In this document: piece after piece, positions 56,536 to 64,000 of the stretch
How the letters are laid out: every line of letters begins with the position of its first letter
Position numbering within the stretch: position 1 is the stretch's first letter
Assembly (NCBI GenBank): GCA_012103575.1
Contig: WLWN01000001.1
Location: 1,864,538-1,928,537 of the forward strand
DNA from: Kiritimatiellia bacterium
GTDB lineage: Bacteria; Verrucomicrobiota; Kiritimatiellia; WLWN01
DNA: 64,000 nt
Direction of reading: 5' to 3'
Position numbers and translations under genes: made by a program
The notes under the pieces: generated by a model
Databases searched by the model: none
What the model saw: the letters and a program-made list of their open reading frames with translations, nothing else
Told to the model about the DNA's origin: nothing

Positions 56536-58239
56536 TCATTCGGTTGCAGGTCGAAAATCTTGAAGATTTAATTGCAATCTATCTCGGCCTTGAAATAAGT
56601 TAATTTGAGGATAAAAAGCAATGTCTATAGGTCCATCTGGAATTTCTCTTTCCCCTAAACCAAACCCAATAGTATCTATTTCTGTACCCCCTGAAACAAC
56701 CGTCATCTTGAGGTGATTCTTTCCTACAACTCGAGGTTGCCCCATCATATTGACACGGCGTGTGGCCCATATGGGTCTGGAATTCCCTTGGCCAAATGGA
56801 CGGAAGGTATTCAATGCCGTTAATAAAGAATCATTTACTTCGCTTAAATCAATCCATGCATCAATTCGCTGAACAGGTCGAAGATCTTTAGATCTTAGTG
56901 TATCCGCGGCTACTTGATTGATTTGCTGTTTAAATGATGCTACATGTTCTGTAGTTATTTCTAGTCCTGCAGCCATACTATGACCGCCAAATGTTTTTAA
57001 GTGCTCAGCACATGCTCCCAATCCTGCTGCCATATTAAAGGCCGAAATGCTGCGACACGATCCTTTTCCAATCCCTGTGGAATCCATTGCAATTACGATA
57101 GAGGGCCGGTTAAAACGCTGGCAAATTCTCGAAGCAACAATTCCAATGACACCCGGATGCCAATTTTCACCGACGGAAACAAGACAATACTGTGTATCAG
57201 GATCAAAACACATTTCTACGTCATTCATGGCTTCCTCAAATGTTTTAAGCTCCGTTTCTTTACGTTCCCGATTCGTTGCATCCAGCTGTTTTGCTAATGA
57301 GAGAGCCTTATCTGCATCATCTGTGAGAAGCAATGCTAGGCTGACTTCGGCGGTCCCCAATCTCCCCGCGGCGTTGAGCCTAGGTCCAAGCATGAACCCC
57401 ACATGATACGTATCTATTTCACCGGAAATACCTGCGACCTCTATTAGCTCTTTGAATCCTACTGATGTGGTTTGGGTTAATCGCTCTAACCCATGTTTAA
57501 CAAGAATCCTGTTTTCCCCTACTAAGGGAACGATATCCGTTATGGTTCCTGTTGCTACGAGATCTAAATGGTTGCGCAAGTCAATCTCATGAGCTTGTGG
57601 ACGATCTTGTATCCGAGCCTGTTTAAGCAGAGCATGGCAAAGTTTAAAAGCAACCCCAACACCCGCCAACATCTTTGTTTCTTCACAGGTCCCTAATTTT
57701 GGATTAACGAGGGCCAAGGCTTTAGCCACCTCTTGATCCGGTTCATGATGATCCGTTATTATAACATCAATGTTTAATGTTTTTGCATGTTCTACGGCTT
57801 CTATAGAGTTTGTTCCGCAATCTACAGTTATAATAAGCTGCGGATTTAATTGTTCTACGCAGCGTTTAAGGGTGTCGATTCTTAATCCATACCCATCATC
57901 AACTCTGTGTGGCAAGAAATAGTTAACAGAAGCGCCTAATTGCTGAAGAACGTTTATGAGCAAGGCCGTACTGGTGATCCCATCCACATCATAGTCTCCA
58001 TAAACAATAATAGTCTGATGAGTATCGATGGCATGCCAGATACATTCAACCGCTGTTAACATATCCGGAAGAAGAAAGGGGTCAGACAATTCACTTAAAC
58101 GAGGTTGTAAAAAGGAGCGAATGTCTTCTGTATATCCTCGACTCACATATGCAGCAGCAATCGGATGAGGGATCTTTAAACGATCAGCAAGATCAGATAC
58201 GGCATGTTCATCAATCTCAATGGTCTTCCATCTTTTCAC
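56536..58239 (-). CDS. recJ: Single-strand-specific exonuclease RecJ
   Basis: RecJ degrades single-stranded DNA 5' to 3' in recombination and mismatch repair. The 567-residue protein has the DHH phosphoesterase motifs IIVYGDYDVDGITSTALLIN, LIITVDCGTNSIEAVEHA and VIITDHHEPDQEVAKALALV, then GVGVAFKLCHALL. DHHA1 is present with GIGKGSCRSISAFNMAAGL and TFGGHSMAAGLEI. A C-terminal OB fold has NTFRPFGQGNSRPIWATRRV. The length is typical and the frame intact. Confidence 0.95.
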   Translation of the reverse strand: MKRWKTIEIDEHAVSDLADRLKIPHPIAAAYVSRGYTEDIRSFLQPRLSELSDPFLLPDMLTAVECIWHAIDTHQTIIVYGDYDVDGITSTALLINVLQQLGASVNYFLPHRVDDGYGLRIDTLKRCVEQLNPQLIITVDCGTNSIEAVEHAKTLNIDVIITDHHEPDQEVAKALALVNPKLGTCEETKMLAGVGVAFKLCHALLKQARIQDRPQAHEIDLRNHLDLVATGTITDIVPLVGENRILVKHGLERLTQTTSVGFKELIEVAGISGEIDTYHVGFMLGPRLNAAGRLGTAEVSLALLLTDDADKALSLAKQLDATNRERKETELKTFEEAMNDVEMCFDPDTQYCLVSVGENWHPGVIGIVASRICQRFNRPSIVIAMDSTGIGKGSCRSISAFNMAAGLGACAEHLKTFGGHSMAAGLEITTEHVASFKQQINQVAADTLRSKDLRPVQRIDAWIDLSEVNDSLLTALNTFRPFGQGNSRPIWATRRVNMMGQPRVVGKNHLKMTVVSGGTEIDTIGFGLGEREIPDGPIDIAFYPQINLFQGRDRLQLNLQDFRPATE

Positions 58240-58259
58240 GGCCTGTTCCCTTGTTGGGG

Positions 58260-59779
58260 TTAAATAACGATCACCTCAACGTCATCATCCTCTTCGAATT
58301 CTTCGGCTTCATTTTCTACAGCCGTATGTTGATAGGTAGGCAAATGATGATAATAGACCATTAATGTTAACGCGGCGAATGTGGTGCTATACACGAGCCC
58401 TTTGGAAACTTCAAAGTTGTCCGCCTTTCCAGTGGGCGAAGTCCAACTGCCATCTTTGTTTTGATGGCTTAAATACGCCTTCGCAAATTGGGCATTCCAC
58501 CCCTTCCAGGTTTGGCCTCCAGCATGAAACTTTGCCTGTGTAATGTAGTACCATCCATACATCGGCCATGGAGGCGGATCCTTCCAATCACACGTGGTTC
58601 CTTTAAGCGAAGCTAATCCTGCTTTTACAGCTTGATCTCTGCCATACCCTAAAAGTTGGAGACATAAAACAGCGACACCGGTAAGCCGTTCGCTTTTGAG
58701 AGGCTTTACTTCTGTGCCCCTTAAAAGTCTATAACTAAAAACACCTGACTCAGGGTCCTGCACTTTTTTCACAAACCCAATTCCTTTTTCCATGGCTTCT
58801 TTCAGACCTTCATTTCTAGCTCCTGCAATATAAGCCGCTTTCATAGCTTGTAATTGCCAACCCGTGGCAGAAACATCGGCCCGATAAGATTTCCGATAGT
58901 AATAATCGTATCCGCCTCCGTCTTGTTGGTGATCTAACACGACCTGTATCCCTTTTTCCATGGCGGTTCTCAGTCGCGGGACCCGTGTCATTCCATAGGC
59001 TTCAGCTAAAGCATACGTCACTACGGCTTGAATGTAAGGCCCGCCATAATAATCCCTACCCCCACCACCATATCCACGGTTGCTTACAGCAGGCGGAGGT
59101 GCCTTACCTGGATAGAATCGCCCGTCTTCTTTTTGATGATCCAACAAATAGCTGATCGCTTTTTCGACGGTTTCCCCAAATTCTTCCGACGCAGGTGTTT
59201 CGCCATGAGCAAGAAACGTCAACAAAGCTAACCCTGTCATAGGAACATGTTTTTTTCCCACGAACCATCAGGCAACTGATGGTCTCTTAACCATTCAAGT
59301 GCTTTGATCACAGCCGCCTCAATGGCTTGACCATAACGACCCCCATACTGTCTAAGTCCCTGAGCTCGCCCACTGGCTGATCGTCCGGAAAATAATCCTT
59401 TCATCACTAAAGGGCTTTTCATATCGCTGACAATATCTACAGCATCAAAATCTGCGGCATCGGTCTCAATTGAATCTAAGGTCGCGTCCACCTCTAGATT
59501 TTCTGGTGTTGGCGTATCGGTGTAGCTTTCCACATCGGGCATTTCAATGTCTACATCTGTAAGCTCGACTTCTTCTATCTCCTTTTCGATCTCTTCGGGT
59601 TCTTCTAATTCAACCTGTTCAGGCTCTGCGATTTCTACTTCTACTTCTGGAGCCTGTTCTTTGGTTGCAAATTGGACAAAAACAAGAAGTAAAAAAATAA
59701 CGATTACATGCAAAAGAACCGAGCCTACGGGCCCCCAGAAATGTTTTTTTAGGTATTCGATTATTTGGTTTTTGTTCAT
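58260..59779 (-). CDS. TonB-like membrane anchor fused to a terpene-cyclase-fold toroid, one frame change
   Basis: The first frame starts MNKNQIIEYLKKHFWGPVGS with one membrane helix (VLLHVIVIFLLLVFVQFA) and a long Glu/Pro-rich stretch (EVEIAEPEQVELEEPEEIEK). This is the layout of TonB with acidic instead of basic repeats. Prenyltransferase/squalene-cyclase-like repeats then start (ALEWLRDHQLPDGSW). The frame changes at TGGGAAAAAAACATG (59247-59261) and goes on KKHVPMTGLALLTFLAHG, YLLDHQKEDGRFYPGK, VVLDHQQDGGGYDYYYRKSY and YLSHQNKDGSWTSPTGK. The heptamer A AAA AAC there is a classical -1 slippery site; a one-base deletion is the alternative. It follows two exbD genes. Confidence 0.75.
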
Positions 59780-59818
59780 TCGGTGAAGCGGGTTATGGGT
59801 ATTCGTTATTCGTATGTC
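59779..59818. repeat. TTATTCGTTATTCG-type intergenic filler
   Basis: The run GGGTTATGGGTATTCGTTAT then TCGTATGTCG lies between the second exbD gene and the TonB-like gene and resembles the run between nqrD and nqrE. Confidence 0.4.
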
Positions 59819-59822
59819 GTGG

Positions 59823-60184
59823 CTAGTGAGCGCTAAAAACGGATAAGTTGCGTAATTCCGCTTGTGTACATAAATCAAGCGCTTTGACTAAGCTTTCATG
59901 TGGGGATTGAGCCGATACGTTAATCATCACGCTCTGCTCTTTATCTAATAGAGCTAATTTGATTAACATTCGTTCTAATCCATTTACATCTAAACGTCTA
60001 TCATTAATGGTAAAGTAGTGTTGAAAGACACCAACGCGGAGCATATTCGGCGGCTTTTCAGGCTTTTGTGCTTGGGCCTCTTCAGATGGGGTGAATACAT
60101 CCAAATGCGCCATCACATCAACGGGTTCAAAGGTGACTAGGAAATAGATCAAAAGCTGAAAGACCCATCGATCATTGGCGTCAT
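59823..60184 (-). CDS. Second ExbD-like protein, frame broken near the start
   Basis: The ExbD opening VPMTPMID is at 60184 in one frame. After one missing base near 60162 the rest reads VFQLLIYFLVTFEPVDVMAH in the next. The periplasmic part has LRVGVFQHYFTINDRRLDVN and MINVSAQSPHESLVKALDLC. Upstream codons (KRQKKSKGAPISEE) fit a cytoplasmic ExbD tail, but no normal start codon precedes them. With exbB it would form a proton-driven energising complex. It is functional only if the missing base is an assembly error. Confidence 0.65.
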
Positions 60185-60293
60185 GGGCACCTCTTCCGAA
60201 ATAGGTGCACCTTTGCTCTTCTTTTGTCGTTTATAGGGGATGTTGTTGATTGGTTATTTGTTTTAGTTAACTTTCCACTGCGCTTTTTCCATC

Positions 60294-60322
60294 ATGATTC
60301 CCTCTCCCAGAGGGAGAGGAAA
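60294..60322. repeat. CCCTCTCCCAGAGGGAGAGG palindromic repeat, short copy
   Basis: The hairpin CCTCTCCC/GGGAGAGG matches the core of the repeat at 23193. It lies between the two exbD genes. Confidence 0.6.
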
Positions 60323-60360
60323 CGAATTTTAAAATTTCTATTTTCTCCGCCTTCCCGAAC

Positions 60361-60783
60361 CTACACCTTATCTTTAATCGCCGCAAATTTGACTCGCCAC
60401 AATCCGGCGCCTTTACATGCATCCATCACTTTACGAATATCATCATGTTTTGTTTTGCCATCTCCCCGAATCACGACAGGGACATCTTGGCCATAATCTG
60501 AAACGGTTTTTCGCATAATCTGAAGAAATAATTCTGGGGACAGACGTGTTGAACCGAAATAAATTTTTCCGTTTTGATCGACATCAACCGTAACTGTTCT
60601 AGGATCTTTTTTTTCTACAGCAGGACCATGAGGCGATAAAGCCAATCGAATACTTTCGTTTAAAGACAACTTTTCCAGCTCAACGGTACAGACAAAAGAA
60701 ATGATCATTTGAAAAACTACATCGATCATCGGTGTTAGATTCACATCGTCACTAACGTTGTTTCTTTTTCTACGCCTACTCAT
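60361..60783 (-). CDS. exbD: ExbD-like biopolymer transport protein
   Basis: The 140-residue protein starts MSRRRKRNNVSDDVNLTPMI, with the Asp of LTPMIDVVFQMIISF in the single membrane helix, the proton-carrying residue of ExbD/TolR. The periplasmic part includes VTVDVDQNGKIYFGSTRLSP and VVIRGDGKTKHDDIRKVMDA. The frame is complete. Together with ExbB it would energise the TonB-like protein downstream. Confidence 0.9.
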   Translation of the reverse strand: MSRRRKRNNVSDDVNLTPMIDVVFQMIISFVCTVELEKLSLNESIRLALSPHGPAVEKKDPRTVTVDVDQNGKIYFGSTRLSPELFLQIMRKTVSDYGQDVPVVIRGDGKTKHDDIRKVMDACKGAGLWRVKFAAIKDKV

Positions 60784-60852
60784 GCTGGCAGTCCCCTTAC
60801 AAATAAACTTTTTTGACTGAACGAGACATCACTGCGATTCAATATACTGGAT

Positions 60853-61634
60853 TTATCCATTTTCTTCTTCGTATACCTCAACACTACGGAGCCCTTTAAT
60901 CAATTCAATGGTCATGGCTTCCATGCCCAATATAATGTTGGTAGCCCGATTTCTGAAGAAGTAAAAAAAAGCAACCGCAGGAACCGCTACAATCAGTCCA
61001 ACGGCTGTTGTCCATAGCGCCATAGAAATGTTTAAAGCTAACAAGGCTTGTTGATTAGCCCCTTGCGCCTGGGTTCCTAATGTAGCAAACGCAGCGATTA
61101 TTCCTTGCACCGTACCGAGCAAACCTAACATAGGCGCCAAATTCCCTACCACATTCAGATAGTTAACTCGCTGTAACAATTTTTCACTTTCCATATCTGC
61201 AGCGACGGCAATGGAATCCTGAATCGCTTCAAACCCTTCTCTACGTTGGAGAAGCCTGCGGATAAGATATTCGCCAAAGAGCCTGGCTCTGACTCACAAT
61301 GTCCTATGGCCTTCATCACGTCACCTTGTTCCATGGATTCACGGACATTATTGACTAGGGTTTCGGAAACAATTTTTTTTTCACTAATATTAATAAACGA
61401 ATCAACGATTAAAGAAACACCCGCAATAGAACTACCGAACAAAGCTAACCACAAAAGAATCCCCACAAAACCACCCCCCGTAACAATGGCTACAAACCCT
61501 GATTGGGGGACCTCTTTCGTCCCTTCTTTTACTTCGCCTTGTAATTCCATTTCTTGGCCTATAGCCACTTGCGGAGGAGATACAAGATACAAAGCACCTA
61601 ATAGAACGAGTATAAAACTTAATTTCTTAATCAT
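60853..61634 (-). CDS. exbB: ExbB/TolQ-like proton channel, one frame change
   Basis: A signal-like N-terminus MIKKLSFILVLLGALYLVSP is followed by a membrane helix (FVGILLWLALFGSSIAGVSL). NILSAGFSNVE ends the first frame. After one missing base near 61235-61241 the second frame reads GFEAIQDSIAVAADMESEKL, then LNVVGNLAPMLGLLGTVQGI, the MotA/TolQ/ExbB core, and MALWTTAVGLIVAVPAVAFF. The two frames together give a full-length ExbB with the periplasmic extension usual in PVC bacteria. The start at 61634 is preceded by AAGG. Confidence 0.8.
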
Positions 61635-61676
61635 TTTTTTCTGCCTTTTCATATTTTTTTAGTGGGTCTTGACGCT

Positions 61677-62435
61677 TTAAATCTTGGACTGAGCTTTCGA
61701 GGCCCAGGAACTACTCGGATACTCTTTGACAAGACGTTGAAACAAATTTTTCGCCCGTTTATCCCGTAGTTTTTCTAAACTCGTACCTGCTTTGTAAAGA
61801 GCTTCGGGTCGATGTTTCTTTCCCTTCCCAAACAATATCGCACGCATATAATCGAGGAAAGAACCCTCTGAATTTCCTTCCGAAGCTCTGACATCACCCC
61901 GAATGACAAGCGCTTGAGGGGTTTCGTCGGATGTTCCGTCACGGATCACTTTACCTAGTTTGCGCTCGAGTTTGGCGGATTCTTTACCCTTTAGCAAGGC
62001 TTGGAAATAACCCCATTTTGCCTCACCCTGTTCGGCTTGGGGCGTCTGTCTAAAAAGTTTTTCATAGGTTGATATCGCTGATTTGGAGTCCTCTTTGCCT
62101 AAATAGGCTTCTCCCAATAGTTTTAAGGCCTGTTGATCCCACCCCAAATTCCGATAGTCTTTCGCTATTTTATCAAGAAGGGGAATAGCTTTATCATATT
62201 GTTTTTGAGCGAATAGCTTTTTAGCTTGTTCATAGGTCTTAGGTTTGTCAGCTACGGCCTTTGCATACTGTCCTTTTACAAAGGTCTGTACGCCCACGGA
62301 TGTGGTTAAAAGGATATCTCCATTGGATTTGGCTCGAATATCGGTCCCTGAAATTTTTTTGCCGTTTTTGAGTATAATATAAGGAGAGGCCGCAACCACG
62401 TTTACCATGAATGAACATACACAGAGAACGATCAT
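61677..62435 (-). CDS. Exported TPR protein upstream of exbB
   Basis: The start at 62435 (MIVLCVCSFMVNVVAA-SPY) gives a signal peptide; the longer frame from 62582 begins with unlikely residues. A small beta domain SPYIILKNGKKISGTDIRAK and GDILLTTSVGVQTFVKGQYA precedes tetratricopeptide repeats (YEQAKKLFAQKQYDKAIPLL, ALKLLGEAYLGKEDSKSAIS). The protein probably sits in the periplasm and is co-transcribed with the Exb genes. Confidence 0.75.
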   Translation of the reverse strand: MIVLCVCSFMVNVVAASPYIILKNGKKISGTDIRAKSNGDILLTTSVGVQTFVKGQYAKAVADKPKTYEQAKKLFAQKQYDKAIPLLDKIAKDYRNLGWDQQALKLLGEAYLGKEDSKSAISTYEKLFRQTPQAEQGEAKWGYFQALLKGKESAKLERKLGKVIRDGTSDETPQALVIRGDVRASEGNSEGSFLDYMRAILFGKGKKHRPEALYKAGTSLEKLRDKRAKNLFQRLVKEYPSSSWASKAQSKI

Positions 62436-62697
62436 GCCCCGGTATAGGTCTCTGGGCAAACGTCGGACGCGGAACGTCCAATGCGTGCCTCGCCACTGCA
62501 ATGGGTAACGTTCGATCCAAGCCGCTCTTCGACCGTTACTGTTGCAGGGTACACTTGCAACCTTCAGACCTTTGACATCCATGTGTTCATTGCTGACCTC
62601 TTTTCATTTTTAATTTGAATGCTCTTGAGTTATTTCGGGAGGAGGATTATTTGCTTGGGCTCGTGCATTGGATCTTCGTTTCTTAAGCGTGCCTACT

Positions 62698-64000
62698 TTA
62701 ATCGCGATTTTCTGAAAAATCTTTTATATATTGGTCACAAAGATCTACGGCATCTTGATATTTCCCTAATTCTTCAGCGAGCTGAATCGCAGACCAAACA
62801 CACTGCTCTACAAGATCCCGGAGGTTCGGATCGGCAGGGTCCGCGAGTAAAGCCACCCGCATAAAAGAGGCTAACGCACCCGACAGATCCCCTTGCAACT
62901 GTTGAATCGTCCCCAGATCATAGCTGGCTTGGTTGATAAGAACCTTGTCTGAACTATATCTGAAAATATCGCTAAGCGCTGTAATCGCCTTGTTGTGCTG
63001 TTCGGTTTCACGATAAACCGTAGCCAATATAAATTTTGTATCGTAAAATTTAGCGGCGTTAGGGAATTTTTCAAGAAGCTCTTCAAGCGGCAAAATCGCC
63101 TGTTCATACTCTTTGAGCTCATACCGAGATTTGCCCAACGAGAAAAGAGCGATTTGAAGTACATCCGGGTTCTCTATATGGTCGACGACTTTACTAAACG
63201 CTTGCTCAGCCTCTGTATAAAACGCTGCGTTTAGCATGAGCTGACCTATTTTAGCAAACTGTAGGGGTGTATATGACGTTGCGTTTTGCAACATGCTCGT
63301 GAATGACGTTCGGGCCAAATCAAATTGCTTCACTTCGATGGCGCTACTCACTAAAAAGTAAAAAGAGTTTTTTCCTTCTTTAGAATCGGGATGGGTTTGA
63401 GCCAAGGTATTAAACGTCGCGGCCGCTGTCTCAAAATCGCCTTTGGCCAATTGAATGGCTCCTTTTCGTCGGATCGCTTTAGGCGCCAGAGCGGATTGAG
63501 AAAAGTGGTCCACAAAAAAATCATAGGCTTTTATGTCTTGTTCGCAATAGACAGGCACTTTCTCTTCAGGAGGCGTAATCTGGCTATAACATACGCCAAG
63601 AAAAAACATGGCCTTTTCCAAGAGACTCAAAACCTCTTTTTCACTTTTTCCTGTACGATAAGGACTATTTTCTTTTTTACGTATCCAAGACAAAAGCTTC
63701 TTAAATTCCACTAAGGATTCACGGTGCTGCTTTAGTTTGTAATAAGAATCAGCCAAACTATATTGGGCTTTAGCCCTAATTAGACTAGGTTGCTCCATTT
63801 CAATATAAGGCACAAAAGATTTGAGCGCTTTGCTATAGTTTCTTTCCTTGTAATAAGTCCATGCGGTTTTGCTAATCGTTTTTACATAGTATTTGTCGCC
63901 GGGATATCTTTCGATAATTCGATCAAGGTAGTTCAGTTCTTTTTCTTTATTCCCCTGTTTGGCGCTTAAACTTGCTAGAGCATTTAACGATTGAAAATGC
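62698..64000 (-). CDS. Tetratricopeptide repeat protein, 5' end outside the window
   Basis: The frame is open to the window edge; the codons from 63814 to 64000 (LNALASLSAKQGNKEKELNY, TAWTYYKERNYSKALKSF) continue the repeats. At least eight TPR-like units follow (KAQYSLADSYYKLKQHRESL, AIRRKGAIQLAKGDFETAAA, QTHPDSKEGKNSFYF, ALFSLGKSRYELKEYEQAIL). It resembles YbgF/BamD-like or gliding-type TPR scaffold proteins found with Tol/Exb systems. It ends QYIKDFSENRD. Confidence 0.8.
   Translation of the reverse strand, partial: HFQSLNALASLSAKQGNKEKELNYLDRIIERYPGDKYYVKTISKTAWTYYKERNYSKALKSFVPYIEMEQPSLIRAKAQYSLADSYYKLKQHRESLVEFKKLLSWIRKKENSPYRTGKSEKEVLSLLEKAMFFLGVCYSQITPPEEKVPVYCEQDIKAYDFFVDHFSQSALAPKAIRRKGAIQLAKGDFETAAATFNTLAQTHPDSKEGKNSFYFLVSSAIEVKQFDLARTSFTSMLQNATSYTPLQFAKIGQLMLNAAFYTEAEQAFSKVVDHIENPDVLQIALFSLGKSRYELKEYEQAILPLEELLEKFPNAAKFYDTKFILATVYRETEQHNKAITALSDIFRYSSDKVLINQASYDLGTIQQLQGDLSGALASFMRVALLADPADPNLRDLVEQCVWSAIQLAEELGKYQDAVDLCDQYIKDFSENRD

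Overview
The window looks like a chromosomal segment from a Kiritimatiellota-type member of the PVC group. This is inferred from gene content only: exported right-handed beta-helix proteins with the opening typical of that phylum, proteins with calcium-binding DxDxDG repeats, a complete Na+-translocating NADH:quinone reductase operon, and an ExbB/ExbD/toroid cluster. No rRNA or tRNA gene was found to confirm it. Housekeeping genes are intact, but almost every accessory gene is frameshifted, cut by stops, or split by a mobile element, so the genome appears to be in IS-driven decay. Some single-base shifts could be assembly errors.

Layout. 0-17.2 kb is accessory: broken beta-helix genes, RelBE, a broken PIN-toxin module, an IS630 copy, an inverted pair of IS1380-type copies (A, B) bracketing a displaced gene fragment, a palindromic MITE family, a structured intergenic element (8.8-8.95 kb), an IS4-type element, and IS1380 copy C. 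17.2-24.2 kb is a stable block: queC, a CsgG/PEGA protein, an LpoB-like lipoprotein, a four-helix-bundle gene boxed by inverted repeats, a large lipoprotein, an IscA-type protein, hldD and a surface protein. 24.3-28.4 kb is a defence/stability island: an SMC-like ATPase coupled to a Toprim protein, then VapBC, fused HicB-HicA and a second PIN pair. 28.5-35.3 kb holds a decayed RAYT transposase split by a MITE and a decayed TpsB secretion gene split by IS630, followed by its probable secreted partner, split by IS1380 copy D. 35.5-41.4 kb is nqrABCDEF. 41.5-49.3 kb has IS1380 copies E (carrying a scrambled IS30) and F around a polyprenyl synthase and gpmI. 49.3-58.2 kb has two NfeD genes, a duplicated-domain lipoprotein overlapping resB-ccsA, obgE and recJ. 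58.3-64 kb is a TPR-TPR-exbB-exbD-exbD-(TonB-like anchor + terpene-cyclase-fold toroid) cluster.

The mobile elements interact. The MITE ends match the IS1380-type ends in 13 of 14 bases and both make 5-bp AT-rich target duplications. Removing one MITE plus one repeat restores the reading frame of a host gene in two cases, and undoing an inversion between IS copies A and B restores a third. The IS1380 copies carry a nested series of shared stop codons, showing that already broken copies kept multiplying. Several degenerate intergenic repeats common in PVC genomes are also present.
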